Positions 29,540 to 38,832 of a stretch of DNA of 64,000 nucleotides are shown one piece after another (position 1 is the stretch's first letter; each line of letters opens with the position of its first letter). The stretch comes from Desulfuromonas acetoxidans DSM 684 (GTDB lineage Bacteria; Desulfobacterota; Desulfuromonadia; Desulfuromonadales; Desulfuromonadaceae), in the NCBI RefSeq assembly GCF_000167355.1, contig NZ_AAEW02000011.1, positions 1 to 64,000 of the forward strand, written 5' to 3'. Below the pieces are notes generated by a model that worked only from the letters and a program-made list of their open reading frames with translations, ran no database searches and was not told where the DNA came from. The position numbers were made by a program, and so were the translations under genes.

Positions 29540-29737
29540 CTATTCTCTGTCAGAGCACAACGGCTCAAAAGCCAAACGTTCGTGCCGCAGCAACCGCAAC
29601 ACCCGCCGATACGCCAGATACGATCCATAATCGGACCAGTAGATGGAGAAATGGCCGTGCGATCGTGCCTTACGGTACGACTCCCGAGCAGTCCAGGCAT
29701 TTCGAATAGTGACGCAATAGGCAAAGGTTTTTTTCAT
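29540..29737 (-). CDS. Small basic hypothetical protein
   Basis: This 65-aa protein is rich in Arg and Tyr. ATG 29737 is preceded by GAGGT about 10 bases upstream; the frame is open further, to 29788. It lies 7 bases after the AlpA-like gene and is probably co-transcribed with it. No family is recognised. Its place next to an excisionase-like gene and opposite a phage-type repressor suggests a mobile-element remnant. Confidence 0.45.
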   Translation of the reverse strand: MKKTFAYCVTIRNAWTARESYRKARSHGHFSIYWSDYGSYLAYRRVLRLLRHERLAFEPLCSDRE

Positions 29738-29744
29738 AGCACCA

Positions 29745-29975
29745 CTACCTCGCAGAATCACGTCGATAATGCTTATTGCGCCAGGCAATCACTTCGTCCC
29801 TCACCCAATGCAGTTTCCCCTTTCTTGCTGGATGGCCGATGGCTACAGGAAAATTCGGCAGGGTTTTGATCTCGGTCATAAAGGTGTGATAGCTGCAGCG
29901 AAACACCTGAGTCGCCAATTCATCCGCCGTCAATAGATCACTCTCCAATTCACCGGGTGAGTTTTTCCTGTCCAT
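29745..29975 (-). CDS. AlpA/excisionase-like DNA-binding protein
   Basis: This 76-aa protein has a short winged helix-turn-helix of the AlpA/MerR type (LLTADELATQVFRCSYHTF, then a wing and HWVRDEVIAWRNKHY). Such proteins act as excisionases or transcription factors of integrated elements. It is transcribed away from the repressor gene at 30066, a layout like a phage lysogeny switch, but no integrase is found nearby. Confidence 0.6.
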   Translation of the reverse strand: MDRKNSPGELESDLLTADELATQVFRCSYHTFMTEIKTLPNFPVAIGHPARKGKLHWVRDEVIAWRNKHYRRDSAR

Positions 29976-30065
29976 CCCCCCTCCTCTTTTGTGCTACTAT
30001 TTTGTTTCTTTTGCTTTTGTTTGCTTTTTTTAAAATATAACAATTAATAACACTGAGTGATATCT

Positions 30066-30446
30066 ATGTCAAATGAAAAATCACGCCGTGATATTGGCTT
30101 ACGTTTGAAAGAAGCCAGAAACACCTTGGCAATGACGCAGACAGCCTTTTCCGAGCCGCTAGGAGTCAGACAAAGCCATATCAGCGGCATTGAAAAAGGG
30201 GAAAGAGAGCCTTCCGACACCCTGATTCTTTTAATGGAATATCACTATGGAATAAGCCGCACATGGATCAAACATGGTGAAGGCTCGATGTTGCTGGATA
30301 AAAAGCACGATGACATAAACCTGCCCCAAGAGCAGCAACGGTTGCTGAATGCTTACAGTGTTGCCGAAGATTCCATCAAATATGCCGCATTGACCATGCT
30401 GGAAAATTCAGCGGAAAAATCACAATCAGCGAAAAAGCACAAATAA
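30066..30446 (+). CDS. XRE-family repressor-like protein
   Basis: This 126-aa protein has an N-terminal lambda-type helix-turn-helix (LKEARNTLAMTQTAFSEPLG, VRQSHISGIEKGERE) and a charged C-terminus without a peptidase domain. ATG 30066 is preferred over the start at 30057. It is divergent from the AlpA-like gene, with an AT-rich 90-bp control region between them. It is probably the regulator of a lost prophage or integrative element; an antitoxin role is less likely because no toxin is adjacent. Confidence 0.7.
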   Translation: MSNEKSRRDIGLRLKEARNTLAMTQTAFSEPLGVRQSHISGIEKGEREPSDTLILLMEYHYGISRTWIKHGEGSMLLDKKHDDINLPQEQQRLLNAYSVAEDSIKYAALTMLENSAEKSQSAKKHK

Positions 30447-30470
30447 GCGGAACCGGTGGCATAAACGGTG

Positions 30471-30480
30471 CCCCCCCCCC
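30471..30480. other. C10 homopolymer tract
   Basis: Ten consecutive C lie between the XRE gene and its terminator, outside any coding frame. It is a mutation-prone site and also a common place for sequencing errors. Confidence 0.7.
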
Positions 30481-30499
30481 TGATCGGTAAAAGGATTGC

Positions 30500-30543
30500 A
30501 ACGTAAAAAGGACTGAGCCTCAAGGATCAGTCCTTTTTACGTT
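30500..30543. terminator. Strong bidirectional terminator
   Basis: A perfect 17-bp inverted repeat (AACGTAAAAAGGACTGA / TCAGTCCTTTTTACGTT) has a 10-base loop, with T5 within the stem. It sits between the convergent XRE gene and the broken DUF4019 gene. Confidence 0.88.
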
Positions 30544-30561
30544 GAACATTCTGCGTGTGAA

Positions 30562-30982
30562 CTACCGAACGTAATAGCCTGAAACGCGCCACTTACCATC
30601 GTTTTCAAGCATGGGAGTGATTGTTTCTAGTGAGTTTTTCTTATTTTCGAACTCTGTTGTAAATTGGATCACCACGTAGTCACCGTCGGGTGCACCGGGC
30701 AATGATTTTGTGTAGTTCCGTCCTTTTATTTCTCGCTTGAGCAGCGCGCCGAAAAGAGGATGCATTTGTTCAAGTTGCGCGATCCACTGCTGTTTTTGAA
30801 ACCTGTGCTTTAAAAAGTTTCGAAGTGGCCTCCCAACTTTCACCATAGTGCCCGGAATCAACAAGTTGCAGAAAGCTTTTTGCCGAAGAAATGGCCGCAG
30901 CTTCTTGCGACTGATTCGCGAATAACACGTGTGGTGCCACGAGCATAATTACGACTGCTGCAATAACGGAAAAAACTTTCAA
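30562..30982 (-). pseudogene. Frameshifted DUF4019 exported protein
   Basis: Two minus-strand frames join into one DUF4019-like protein of about 139 aa: a signal peptide (MKVFSVIAAVVIMLVAPHVLFA), then AAAISSAKSFLQLVDSGHYGESWEATSKLF (given here as two family segments, up to about residue 55). After the break it continues as QQWIAQLEQMHPLFG to GKWRVSGYYVR. The frame is lost at the T5 run 30793-30797 (A5 on the coding strand); removing one base restores it. The start is probably TTG 30982 with an AGGGGG-type ribosome site. It could be a true pseudogene or a sequencing error in a homopolymer. Confidence 0.75.
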
Positions 30983-31241
30983 AAGAGCCCCCTTCTTATC
31001 AATTTTGCCTGTTTTGGTTAAGCCTCGGACATTCTGCTTCAGCAAGAGACGATCAAAGTCCAAAGATTTCCATCTGCTGAAGTGTAGCAAAAACCCATCG
31101 GAGAACAAAATATCTTGGATAAAAAAAACCAAACAAAGTAACCTTGAGCCGTGTCCCTGATAGAAATGCACACGATCAAAGCTCAGGGGCAATTTTTCGT
31201 TGTTCACATTGAGAACGGCCCCTGCCTCACAGAGAGAAATC

Positions 31242-32015
31242 ATGAAAAACAACCTGACAAACTACGCCATTGTCTTCGGTACAATAATCGCTCTTCTCCT
31301 CTGTGCCTGTTCCAAGGAGGACGAGAAAACACCGCTTATGGTCTATGCCGCCGCAGGAACGGCTCCGGCCATGAAAGAGATCGGAGCCGCGTTTACAGCG
31401 CAAACCGGTATCCCCGTTGTGTTTAATTTTGCCAATGCCGGATTCCTTGCTCGCCAGATCTGTCATGAAGACAAAGCCCATGTGTTCTTTTCCGCCAATG
31501 AAAAGTGGATGGACTATGTTGAACAGGCGGGTCGAATCGTGCCGTCGTCCCGACAGATTCTACTTCAGGATGTGATGGTGGTCGTTGTTCCCAAAGGGAA
31601 AAATCTTGCCGTTGACTTAACCAAACCGCGCCGAGAACAGACCTTTGACGGATGGTTTGTCATCGGCGACCAGACGACGCCATTAGGAATCTATGCCAAA
31701 CAAGCTCTGACACAACTCGATTGGTGGGAAACCTTGAAGGCGCATCGTGTTGAAGCAACCACCGTCACCGCTGTTCTCAATTACGTGGTTTTGGATGAAG
31801 TTGATGCGGGAATCGTGTTTCGTTCCGTGGCATCCTGCTCGGCGGACAAGGTGGAGATTGTCGCAAAAATGCCCGAAGAGCTGCATAAACCGATACGCTT
31901 TCCTGTTGCGGCATGTAAGAACAGCCACCCAGCCACACAGCAATTTTTACGTTTTTTAAAAAGTGATGTGGCTGGCGAGACCTTCAAAAACTATGGATGG
32001 ACTCTTCATCAATAA
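31242..32015 (+). CDS. ModA-like substrate-binding lipoprotein (molybdate/tungstate type)
   Basis: This 257-aa lipoprotein (signal ending LLLCAC) has the ModA-like type II periplasmic binding fold: VYAAAGTAPAMKEIGAAF, VVFNFANAGFLARQI, VFFSANEKWMDYVEQAG and DEVDAGIVFRSVA. The family binds oxyanions such as molybdate. No ModB permease, ModC ATPase or ModE site is in the window, so it is an orphan binding protein, working with a distant permease or as a sensor. ATG 31242 starts the signal peptide; an upstream in-frame start is less likely. Confidence 0.82.
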   Translation: MKNNLTNYAIVFGTIIALLLCACSKEDEKTPLMVYAAAGTAPAMKEIGAAFTAQTGIPVVFNFANAGFLARQICHEDKAHVFFSANEKWMDYVEQAGRIVPSSRQILLQDVMVVVVPKGKNLAVDLTKPRREQTFDGWFVIGDQTTPLGIYAKQALTQLDWWETLKAHRVEATTVTAVLNYVVLDEVDAGIVFRSVASCSADKVEIVAKMPEELHKPIRFPVAACKNSHPATQQFLRFLKSDVAGETFKNYGWTLHQ

Positions 32016-32153
32016 AGAGTGTCGGTCCTCATTTGAGCCTGTATCTCTTGGCGCATGAACGCGTCACACGTAAAAAAGCCAGGGCATAGAGCGCGAGAAA
32101 TATTTGCCATAACCTTCTGGGGCCGTTCTTGATCACATTATGAGAACAGCTCC

Positions 32154-32260
32154 GAATGGCACTAGTTTAAGCACTTTCGTAGCAAACTCGCGACTGTCCC
32201 AACCCCTATCTGGGGCAGCCCCGGTTTTTCTGCTCCTTCCCCCTTAAACGAGTGCCATTC
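32154..32260. repeat. 107-bp MITE-like element
   Basis: The left end GAATGGCACTAGTTTAAG and the inverted right end GAATGGCACTCGTTTAAG differ at one of 18 positions. The inside has a small GC-rich hairpin (CTGGGGCAGCCCCGG). AGAACAGCT occurs directly after the right end and 2 bases before the left end, so it may be a 9-bp target duplication. No coding capacity. The rest of 32016-32520 shows no gene or RNA that I recognise. Confidence 0.65.
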
Positions 32261-32520
32261 AGAACAGCTTCCCAATCTCCTTTTACCTGACAGTCTATTT
32301 TTGCAGGAACAAAACCACGCCTTAAATCATTCCACAATAGCTTTTTTCTCATCATCAATGATATGATTATTAATTAACACTAGACAGCACGTTAGCTCTG
32401 GCGCTAATGTTGTGTTTGCAAGTAAAACACCCATGTCTACACCACCAGTCGCTCTGGACTCTTTTACGAGATACGCCGTAGGCAGGTTGACAAGGAAATC
32501 TTAACCAGACAGGGTTTTAA

Positions 32521-33630
32521 ATGTACGAAGACATCCTCAGCATCCCAACGTCTCAATTATTTGAACGATACAGACGTGAAAACCAAGGGATCATCCTTGG
32601 ATTTACAGCCGGATGGTTATCCGCATTTTTAGATGGAAATCCTTTGCGGGCCTTGCCGGGTTATATTAAGCAATATCGTTCTAATGCCTTGGACGTTCTG
32701 GAAAATTCTTCTGAAAAAGCACAAATCCCGTATGGCAACAAACTGGAAGCCCTGAACGTATTATTTCTGACCATTGCACCGGAAATCCGTCTGATCGAAA
32801 ACGGACCTCAGCTTCTGCGCTATGCTTTTATGCCTCTTGATCAGCTTACGGCTGAGGATCAAGCCTTGATGGACTTGGAGTTAAAATCATTGGACTATGA
32901 AAGTTTCGCCTCCGATGACGAACGCCTCAGATTTGTCGATACCTGTGCATTGATTCTGGAAAAAATCATAACAAGTTTCGAAGTCGCTGATCGATGGCCC
33001 GGGCATCCAGCTCAGCAGCTCACGTTTAAAGAAGCTGGCAAAGCGTGGGATGAAGCCCACCCCACCAACAAAAAATGGAGCCATAAAAAATCGGACAGGT
33101 TATGGCGCCACCGGTTGTTTGAGGTTGATATTTACCAGTCAAAGAATCAGATCATTGACAGTCTGACGGGCCTTATTGAAAAAGCTCAGGACGAGGTAGG
33201 GATCAAGGATGGCTTCAACGACAAGAGTCCTGAACAGACGCCGTCAGAAGAAAATCCCATCGATATTGATGATAAATTGCTGGCCTTTTATATCGTTTAT
33301 TTTCTGGGTTGGAACTTCAATTTGGAAAACATGGATTTTCTGCGCAGCGTCTCGGTTTTTCTCGCCATCAAAAAGTTATTAAACCGACTCATCATTGGTG
33401 AACACGGAGATCTGGGAGATATTAAGAAGAAAATCATCAACGCGGAAAATGACAATCGCCCTCATGACGCCGCAGACATTCTCATACAATGGATGGAAGA
33501 CGATCCACAGGTCTATGACAATTGGCGTTCCGTGAGAATCCAGATCGAGAGAAGGCAGAAAGAAGCACAGAATGCTTTAGACGCAATCAAAGAAGGACTG
33601 CAGGTCGATGAAAGTTGGCGTCTTGATTAA
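32521..33630 (+). CDS. Hypothetical protein, unknown family
   Basis: This is a 369-aa soluble protein with no signal peptide or membrane segment. It is mostly helical, with Trp-rich spots (GWLSAFLDG, YFLGWNF), an acidic Pro/Glu linker near residues 235-255, and a C-terminal charged helix (IQIERRQKEAQNALDAIKEG). I do not recognise a domain. No clear Shine-Dalgarno precedes ATG 32521. It stands alone between a MITE-like element and a convergent lipocalin gene, in a stretch that is poorer in GC than its surroundings, so recent acquisition is possible. Confidence 0.6.
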   Translation: MYEDILSIPTSQLFERYRRENQGIILGFTAGWLSAFLDGNPLRALPGYIKQYRSNALDVLENSSEKAQIPYGNKLEALNVLFLTIAPEIRLIENGPQLLRYAFMPLDQLTAEDQALMDLELKSLDYESFASDDERLRFVDTCALILEKIITSFEVADRWPGHPAQQLTFKEAGKAWDEAHPTNKKWSHKKSDRLWRHRLFEVDIYQSKNQIIDSLTGLIEKAQDEVGIKDGFNDKSPEQTPSEENPIDIDDKLLAFYIVYFLGWNFNLENMDFLRSVSVFLAIKKLLNRLIIGEHGDLGDIKKKIINAENDNRPHDAADILIQWMEDDPQVYDNWRSVRIQIERRQKEAQNALDAIKEGLQVDESWRLD

Positions 33631-33681
33631 TACAGTTGTATTTCACATAGTTCGGGCAGGTGTGAACTCCGTATCGAATTT

Positions 33682-34212
33682 TTAACTTGAGCCACCTGTG
33701 TGCTCAACAAAAATCAGTTCGCTTGTGTCGAATCCAAGGCCTTCGGCTTTAATTTTAAACTCTTCAATTAATTGCTGTGACACTTCCGGCGTTCGAGAGA
33801 GTAACCACAAATAAGAATAATCAGGACCACAAACAAATGAATATTGATAGCCCGCACGATCAATATCAAAAACAATATAGGAACCATAAAATGGTCCAAA
33901 GAAGGATACTTTAAGATATCCTGTAGTTTCGCCTTCGACAAAGTAAGCCTTGCCCTTTGCCTCTTTCCATTGATTGTTTTTCGACGAATATCCTCGATTT
34001 ACGACCGCCACTCCACCACCGTCACGCAGACGGTATTCGGCCGTTACTCTTTCCAGACCACGCTCAAAAGAATGACCTAATCTTGCTATTTCATACCATT
34101 TCCCCAAATAGCGATTTAACTCAAAGTTATCTACCGGAGTGACTTTCGCCGGCACTCCAGTACAACCTGAAAAGAGCAATGAAAGGAGTGCAGGTATCAG
34201 AACCTTGATCAT
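33682..34212 (-). CDS. blc: Bacterial lipocalin (Blc-like) lipoprotein
   Basis: This 176-aa lipoprotein has signal LLFSGC followed by a lipocalin barrel: the GxW motif in YLGKWYEIARL, SFERGLERVTAEYRL, and the late FVCGPDYSYLWLLSRTP strand. Blc-type lipocalins are attached to the outer membrane and bind fatty acids or lysophospholipids during envelope stress. The length is typical. It is separated from the autotransporter gene by 56 bases and could share its transcript. Confidence 0.92.
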   Translation of the reverse strand: MIKVLIPALLSLLFSGCTGVPAKVTPVDNFELNRYLGKWYEIARLGHSFERGLERVTAEYRLRDGGGVAVVNRGYSSKNNQWKEAKGKAYFVEGETTGYLKVSFFGPFYGSYIVFDIDRAGYQYSFVCGPDYSYLWLLSRTPEVSQQLIEEFKIKAEGLGFDTSELIFVEHTGGSS

Positions 34213-34268
34213 TCAACAGCCCTTTATAAAAAACGAACCCAGCCAAACCGTGACATGGACGAAATAGA

Positions 34269-37265
34269 TCAAAACAACCACTCCAATCCCAAGCTGAACT
34301 GACCTGTGCGGTATCCGCCACTTTCCTGAACCGTTCGCTGATAACCCAGCCGGGTCGTGATGCCATTGGTGAACGCAGCATTGACAAACAGGCTCAGCTC
34401 CACACCATCATCGGCACCATCACGACCATCAATGCGGAAGCTCTCTCCACTGTCGATAAAAGCCGCTTCCGACTGCTCGCCATCTGCATTAAAAGCATGG
34501 TGCCACACCGCACCCAATTGCGTCAGCAAGGTCACCTCTTCATGGCGATAGCTATGTTCAATCTTAAAACCGGTCACGCTGCGCAGAAGCTCTGAGTCTT
34601 TGTCCGATATCCGCAAGGATGCACTTTGTGCTCTTTGCTCCGTGAAACCATCCTCCTGCATCCACAGATATTCAAGTCCGACAGTGGGCACAATATTCCA
34701 GGACGCCATGGTGACGCGATAGCCGCTATTGACGTGAATTGCACCGTGGCTGGCATCGTGTTCACTTTCGGCCTCACGACCGAGAAAGGCAATGGCACGT
34801 TTGGTGTCAATACTGTCGGTGCCGATGCCAACAGCTGTTTGAGCAAACCAGCCACCTTGACTGTTCGGATTGTCCCAGTGACTGTAGAGATAGCCGTCCC
34901 ATGACAGGCGGTCTGCCGTCGAAGCACCATCCAGCTCATGCAGATCACTGTTGGTGTAGGCTCCGGCCATACCGACCAGCAGCGCAGGCGTAACCTGCTG
35001 TTCAACGCCCATCATGATGCCGGTGGTTTTGGCGCGAAAGGCCGGGCTTTGGGCAACGTCGTCATAGCGAGCATTGTCGCCGACCATCCGCACCCACACA
35101 CGCTGCTGCTTGGATTGGGGCTGATCGGTTCCAAGGCGCTGTAACAGCTGTGTGTTTCGTTGATGGATGGCATCAAGTGTGGCAGCGGTTACAGACGTGT
35201 GGATGCGCGGCGTCAGGTCATCCATGGCTGTGTGCAGATCGGACAAGGAAAGACTATCGAGGGTGTTAAGGATGACGGCTTCATCACCGCTAGCGGTCGG
35301 ACGCTGACCATCCAGCGCTTGGGCAAGACCGACCTGTTCGGCAGTTGCAGCCAGTGACGCGTAAGTGTTGCGCTCGATGTCGAGAGCAAGGCTGTTAGCC
35401 AGACTCTCGTTAAGGACAGCGCTAAACACGGCCGGATTCCACAGCCCATCAAAGGTGCCTTGCAGCGTTCCGGCCTCAAGGATGGTGTAGTGTCCGCTGG
35501 TCAAGTAACCGGAAGGAAGCAGCGCCAGTGTGCCGCCCTGCAGATCGGCGGTGCCGGTAACACGCAGCAGGTCAGAAGAGCCGTCGCCGGCTTCGATTTC
35601 AAGTACGGCGCCGGATTCCTGGGTATAATCACCATCGATGGTCAGAGTTCCGATGGAGTTGCCGGGCGCAACAGCACCTTGGTTGATGACCGGGCCATAG
35701 ATGGTGCCGGTGCCTTTGAGGGTGCCCTGCTCGCAAATGGTCAGGGCTTCAAAATCGGCATGACCATTCAAGCTCAGTTCTCCAGACCCCAGATAGCCCA
35801 GCCAATTGCCGACGATGTCATCATCAAAACGAAAGTGGAAATCCGAGTCCAGCCCGACGGTAGAGCCTTCTTCATCAATCACATAACCAAACCGAACCAC
35901 CGCAGGATAGCCCTCGGCGATCAGATCACCATCGATCTGGCAGCCACTCCCGAGAAAGAGTCTATTGAACATCCTAAAATACACAGCTGTATCAGCAGTG
36001 ATTGTGGCTTCAGACAAAACAATGTCGTTTGTTTGGTTCGGCACATAGATCCCAACAGCACTCTCTCCTTGCACAAGAATCTCTCCACGAACAGAAATCC
36101 GGTTATCACAACCATCAAGGTACAAAGCGGTGGAGTGATCGCCTGTCGCTGTCAGGCTTCCGGTCAGATCAAGAACATTATTCTCGCCGACCAAACGCAC
36201 TGTATCGGAGAAATCACCGCGCGACTCTAAAGCGCCTTTTTGGACGATGCGATTTCCATCACCATTGACATAAAAGGCGTAGGTATAATCGTAATCGGTC
36301 AGAAAATCGTCATTTTCTTCAATAGTGGCATCATCACGGTAATAGGTCGCGCCAAAGGCGTTGTAGAAATCCATATTGATTCCCCAGCCCAGATCACGCA
36401 ACACATCGAGTAATAGCTTATTCGGGGCGCGAGTCACCTTACCTTCATGTCCAAACCAAGACATCAGTTCCCCATCGGGGCCAGTATGAATCAGGCTACT
36501 GCCAGATTTGAATTGATCTTCAAGTGTTGTAATTGGCATCTGCCCACCATAGGTGGAATTGGCATACTCACCCAACCAAAGCAGTGTTCCTTCCGGGCCA
36601 ATGACGGTCAACGCTTCCGGTGTGCCAAAGGTTCCAGCTTGCGGACGATTGCCGTCAACATCCTCAATCAGTGAGTCCCAGCGGCTCAGCGCTAGAAAGC
36701 CAAGTTCTTCCGAATAGCCGGAAGTGATTCCCAAACCATGAAAAATTTCATGGATGACAACGCTGGAAAAATCGCTTTGATTGCCAGGCAAACCATCGTC
36801 AAAATAATACGACTCATTTACATTGTATCGAATCAGAACATCCGCTGCTTGCGGGAAATAATCGGTTGTGTCACCATCACGCCAAGCGGCTCCGGCCGTG
36901 CTCACCCCTTGTCCGGCATCAAGATCAGTCAGTGCTGTTGTGTAAGCACCACCGAGGTTGTCTTCAGGAAGATCATCGCGCCAGGCCATGGCAATGCGGA
37001 TGGTACGACCCGGTTGATTGGTGATGGTGCTATTCAGAACCTCCAGACTGCGAATAACAGCGTCTTTCTGTTCCGCGCTCCAGGCGGTTGTCCCAGTGAA
37101 CATGTCCGGATCGTCAAACTGGATAAATTTACCACCAATCGCCGAGTCACCGGGGCCGAGAAATTCAATCTGGAATACGCCGACCTCGACAATGTCACTG
37201 GCCTGTAACGGCTGAGCAAAGAGGATTGCAACACAGAGAACAGCAAGGAGAAAATATCGCGTCAT
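34269..37265 (-). CDS. Autotransporter with HExxH metalloprotease-like passenger
   Basis: This protein of about 998 aa has a signal peptide (MTRYFLLAVLCVAILFAQPLQA). Its N-terminal domain carries HEIFHGLG (His172, Glu173, His176), a zinc-protease motif. A beta-helix-like region follows (about 320-640) with the passenger repeat APGNSIGTLTIDGDYTQ, then a C-terminal 12-strand autotransporter barrel (about 710-998) ending in Phe. It should be exported by the type V route and display or release a protease-like domain. The third zinc ligand of metzincins (HExxHxxGxxH) is absent at the usual spot, so activity is unproven. ATG 37265 is chosen over TTG 37271 because AAAGG lies 8 bases upstream of it. 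Confidence 0.85.
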   Translation of the reverse strand: MTRYFLLAVLCVAILFAQPLQASDIVEVGVFQIEFLGPGDSAIGGKFIQFDDPDMFTGTTAWSAEQKDAVIRSLEVLNSTITNQPGRTIRIAMAWRDDLPEDNLGGAYTTALTDLDAGQGVSTAGAAWRDGDTTDYFPQAADVLIRYNVNESYYFDDGLPGNQSDFSSVVIHEIFHGLGITSGYSEELGFLALSRWDSLIEDVDGNRPQAGTFGTPEALTVIGPEGTLLWLGEYANSTYGGQMPITTLEDQFKSGSSLIHTGPDGELMSWFGHEGKVTRAPNKLLLDVLRDLGWGINMDFYNAFGATYYRDDATIEENDDFLTDYDYTYAFYVNGDGNRIVQKGALESRGDFSDTVRLVGENNVLDLTGSLTATGDHSTALYLDGCDNRISVRGEILVQGESAVGIYVPNQTNDIVLSEATITADTAVYFRMFNRLFLGSGCQIDGDLIAEGYPAVVRFGYVIDEEGSTVGLDSDFHFRFDDDIVGNWLGYLGSGELSLNGHADFEALTICEQGTLKGTGTIYGPVINQGAVAPGNSIGTLTIDGDYTQESGAVLEIEAGDGSSDLLRVTGTADLQGGTLALLPSGYLTSGHYTILEAGTLQGTFDGLWNPAVFSAVLNESLANSLALDIERNTYASLAATAEQVGLAQALDGQRPTASGDEAVILNTLDSLSLSDLHTAMDDLTPRIHTSVTAATLDAIHQRNTQLLQRLGTDQPQSKQQRVWVRMVGDNARYDDVAQSPAFRAKTTGIMMGVEQQVTPALLVGMAGAYTNSDLHELDGASTADRLSWDGYLYSHWDNPNSQGGWFAQTAVGIGTDSIDTKRAIAFLGREAESEHDASHGAIHVNSGYRVTMASWNIVPTVGLEYLWMQEDGFTEQRAQSASLRISDKDSELLRSVTGFKIEHSYRHEEVTLLTQLGAVWHHAFNADGEQSEAAFIDSGESFRIDGRDGADDGVELSLFVNAAFTNGITTRLGYQRTVQESGGYRTGQFSLGLEWLF

Positions 37266-37369
37266 CGACAAAACCTTTTACCTGAAAGAGGTAAGATTAC
37301 GTGAACAGCTGACGAGTTATTCACGATTTTACACTTCATAATGAAGCGAGCAGCAAGGATTGTCCAAGA

Positions 37370-37412
37370 AAAAAACAAAAAAGGGTTAGTCGATATCACG
37401 ACTAACCCTTTG
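37370..37412 (-). terminator. Terminator downstream of tRNA-Gly
   Basis: On the minus strand a 13-bp stem (AAAGGGTTAGTCG / CGACTAACCCTTT) is followed by TTTGTTTTTTT, directly after the tRNA gene. Confidence 0.88.
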
Positions 37413-37419
37413 ACTTTAT

Positions 37420-37494
<75 letters not shown>

Positions 37495-37532
37495 AGTGCG
37501 AGGGCGAGTATAGGAGATTGGCGGAGCAACTG

Positions 37533-38801
37533 TCAATGGCTTTCACACCACTGAATCAGATAATTTTCAGCCTGTTGCAGCGTGGCGATGGTCCCTTTCA
37601 ATTCAGCCTGACGCAACTTTTTCAATAGCTTGCCCAGGGCTTGACCAGAACAGTCTGGACAGAGTTCCTGCAAACGCGCACCACTGACCAACGGACGAAC
37701 CCGACCGTTAACAAGTAACTCGTCGCAAAGAGCATAGAGACGTTGCCAGCAGGTGAGCATTACTTCCCTTCTTTCCATGACACCGAGCAAAAGCAAGGCT
37801 TCCGGTAGTGGTGCCCGCAGATCTTCCAACCACAACAGACGCACTCGATCTGGAGTAACTTGATGATGAATCATCGTGGTATCAGCTCGGCAAAACCGAT
37901 GAACAAATGTCGCAAGACGGGCACCTTTTCGGCTCATTTTCACCCGCGACAAAAGTTCATCCAGCTTAGAGGTATCTTCTGTTAACAGACTAAAGTAATG
38001 GCATAGTTTAACAAATGAATCAAAGTTGAATTCATCGCATAAATCGTGGAAAAACGCTTTTTCAGCCTGCGGGAAGAAGCGTCTCAGGCGTGCCCGATCA
38101 ACAGATGGAAAATTCCGATCATTATCTAGTTCCGGAAAGCCAACTGCTTGCGCAAGACCACTTTGATGAAACAGATGCAGCGCGTGCTGTGGGGATGGCT
38201 GAGCCAACAGAACAGCCAGCTCCTGACGAATTCGCTCCCCGGCAACGTGAACCAGTTGCGGTGCTTCATTTTGACAATGCTGCCAGGTGGTTTGATCAAT
38301 AGACAAACCAAATTGTGCACAATGACGCAACCCTTTAAGCATACGTAAAGGGTCATCTGAAAAACTTTGTTCACTGCACTCCCGCAGCAGACGATTTTCA
38401 AGATCAGACTGACCTGACAACGGATCAACCCACTGTGTCAGGTCATCCACAGAGCAGGCTATCGCATTGATGGTGAAGTCGCGCAGGCGCAAATCTTCAT
38501 CAAGGGTGTCGGCACGAAATGGTGCAAAATCATATTGCAGGGCGGTATTGCCCTCATTGACGATAACGCGGCTGTAAAGACGCTGTTGGTCAAGCCAGAA
38601 CCAATGGCCAGACTGCTGCTTGGAAAAAGCTTGAGCAATGGGCGTAGGATCACCGGGCGTGATCAGATCGATATCTTGACAGGCATGACCGAGCAGAGCA
38701 TCACGCAACGCCCCACCGACCACATAGATCGGCAGGGCGTGGTGTTGACTCAGATGTTGCAGTGTAGCCAGATGAGGAATGGATGGAGTTCTAAACGACA
38801 T
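37533..38801 (-). CDS. tRNA nucleotidyltransferase / poly(A) polymerase family protein
   Basis: This 422-aa class II nucleotidyltransferase has GGALRDALLG, the DIDLIT metal-binding Asp pair, RDFTINAIA, and the nucleotide-specifying helix region (DDPLRMLKGLRHCAQFG). A C-terminal helical body follows. It adds CCA, or in split systems only CC or A, to tRNA 3' ends. Which activity it has cannot be told by eye, and some related delta-proteobacteria are known to have split enzymes. It lies 38 bases upstream of the tRNA-Gly gene on the same strand. Confidence 0.85.
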   Translation of the reverse strand: MSFRTPSIPHLATLQHLSQHHALPIYVVGGALRDALLGHACQDIDLITPGDPTPIAQAFSKQQSGHWFWLDQQRLYSRVIVNEGNTALQYDFAPFRADTLDEDLRLRDFTINAIACSVDDLTQWVDPLSGQSDLENRLLRECSEQSFSDDPLRMLKGLRHCAQFGLSIDQTTWQHCQNEAPQLVHVAGERIRQELAVLLAQPSPQHALHLFHQSGLAQAVGFPELDNDRNFPSVDRARLRRFFPQAEKAFFHDLCDEFNFDSFVKLCHYFSLLTEDTSKLDELLSRVKMSRKGARLATFVHRFCRADTTMIHHQVTPDRVRLLWLEDLRAPLPEALLLLGVMERREVMLTCWQRLYALCDELLVNGRVRPLVSGARLQELCPDCSGQALGKLLKKLRQAELKGTIATLQQAENYLIQWCESH

Positions 38802-38832
38802 CGGTTCTCTTTATTCTGGCGAGACAGCCAAA

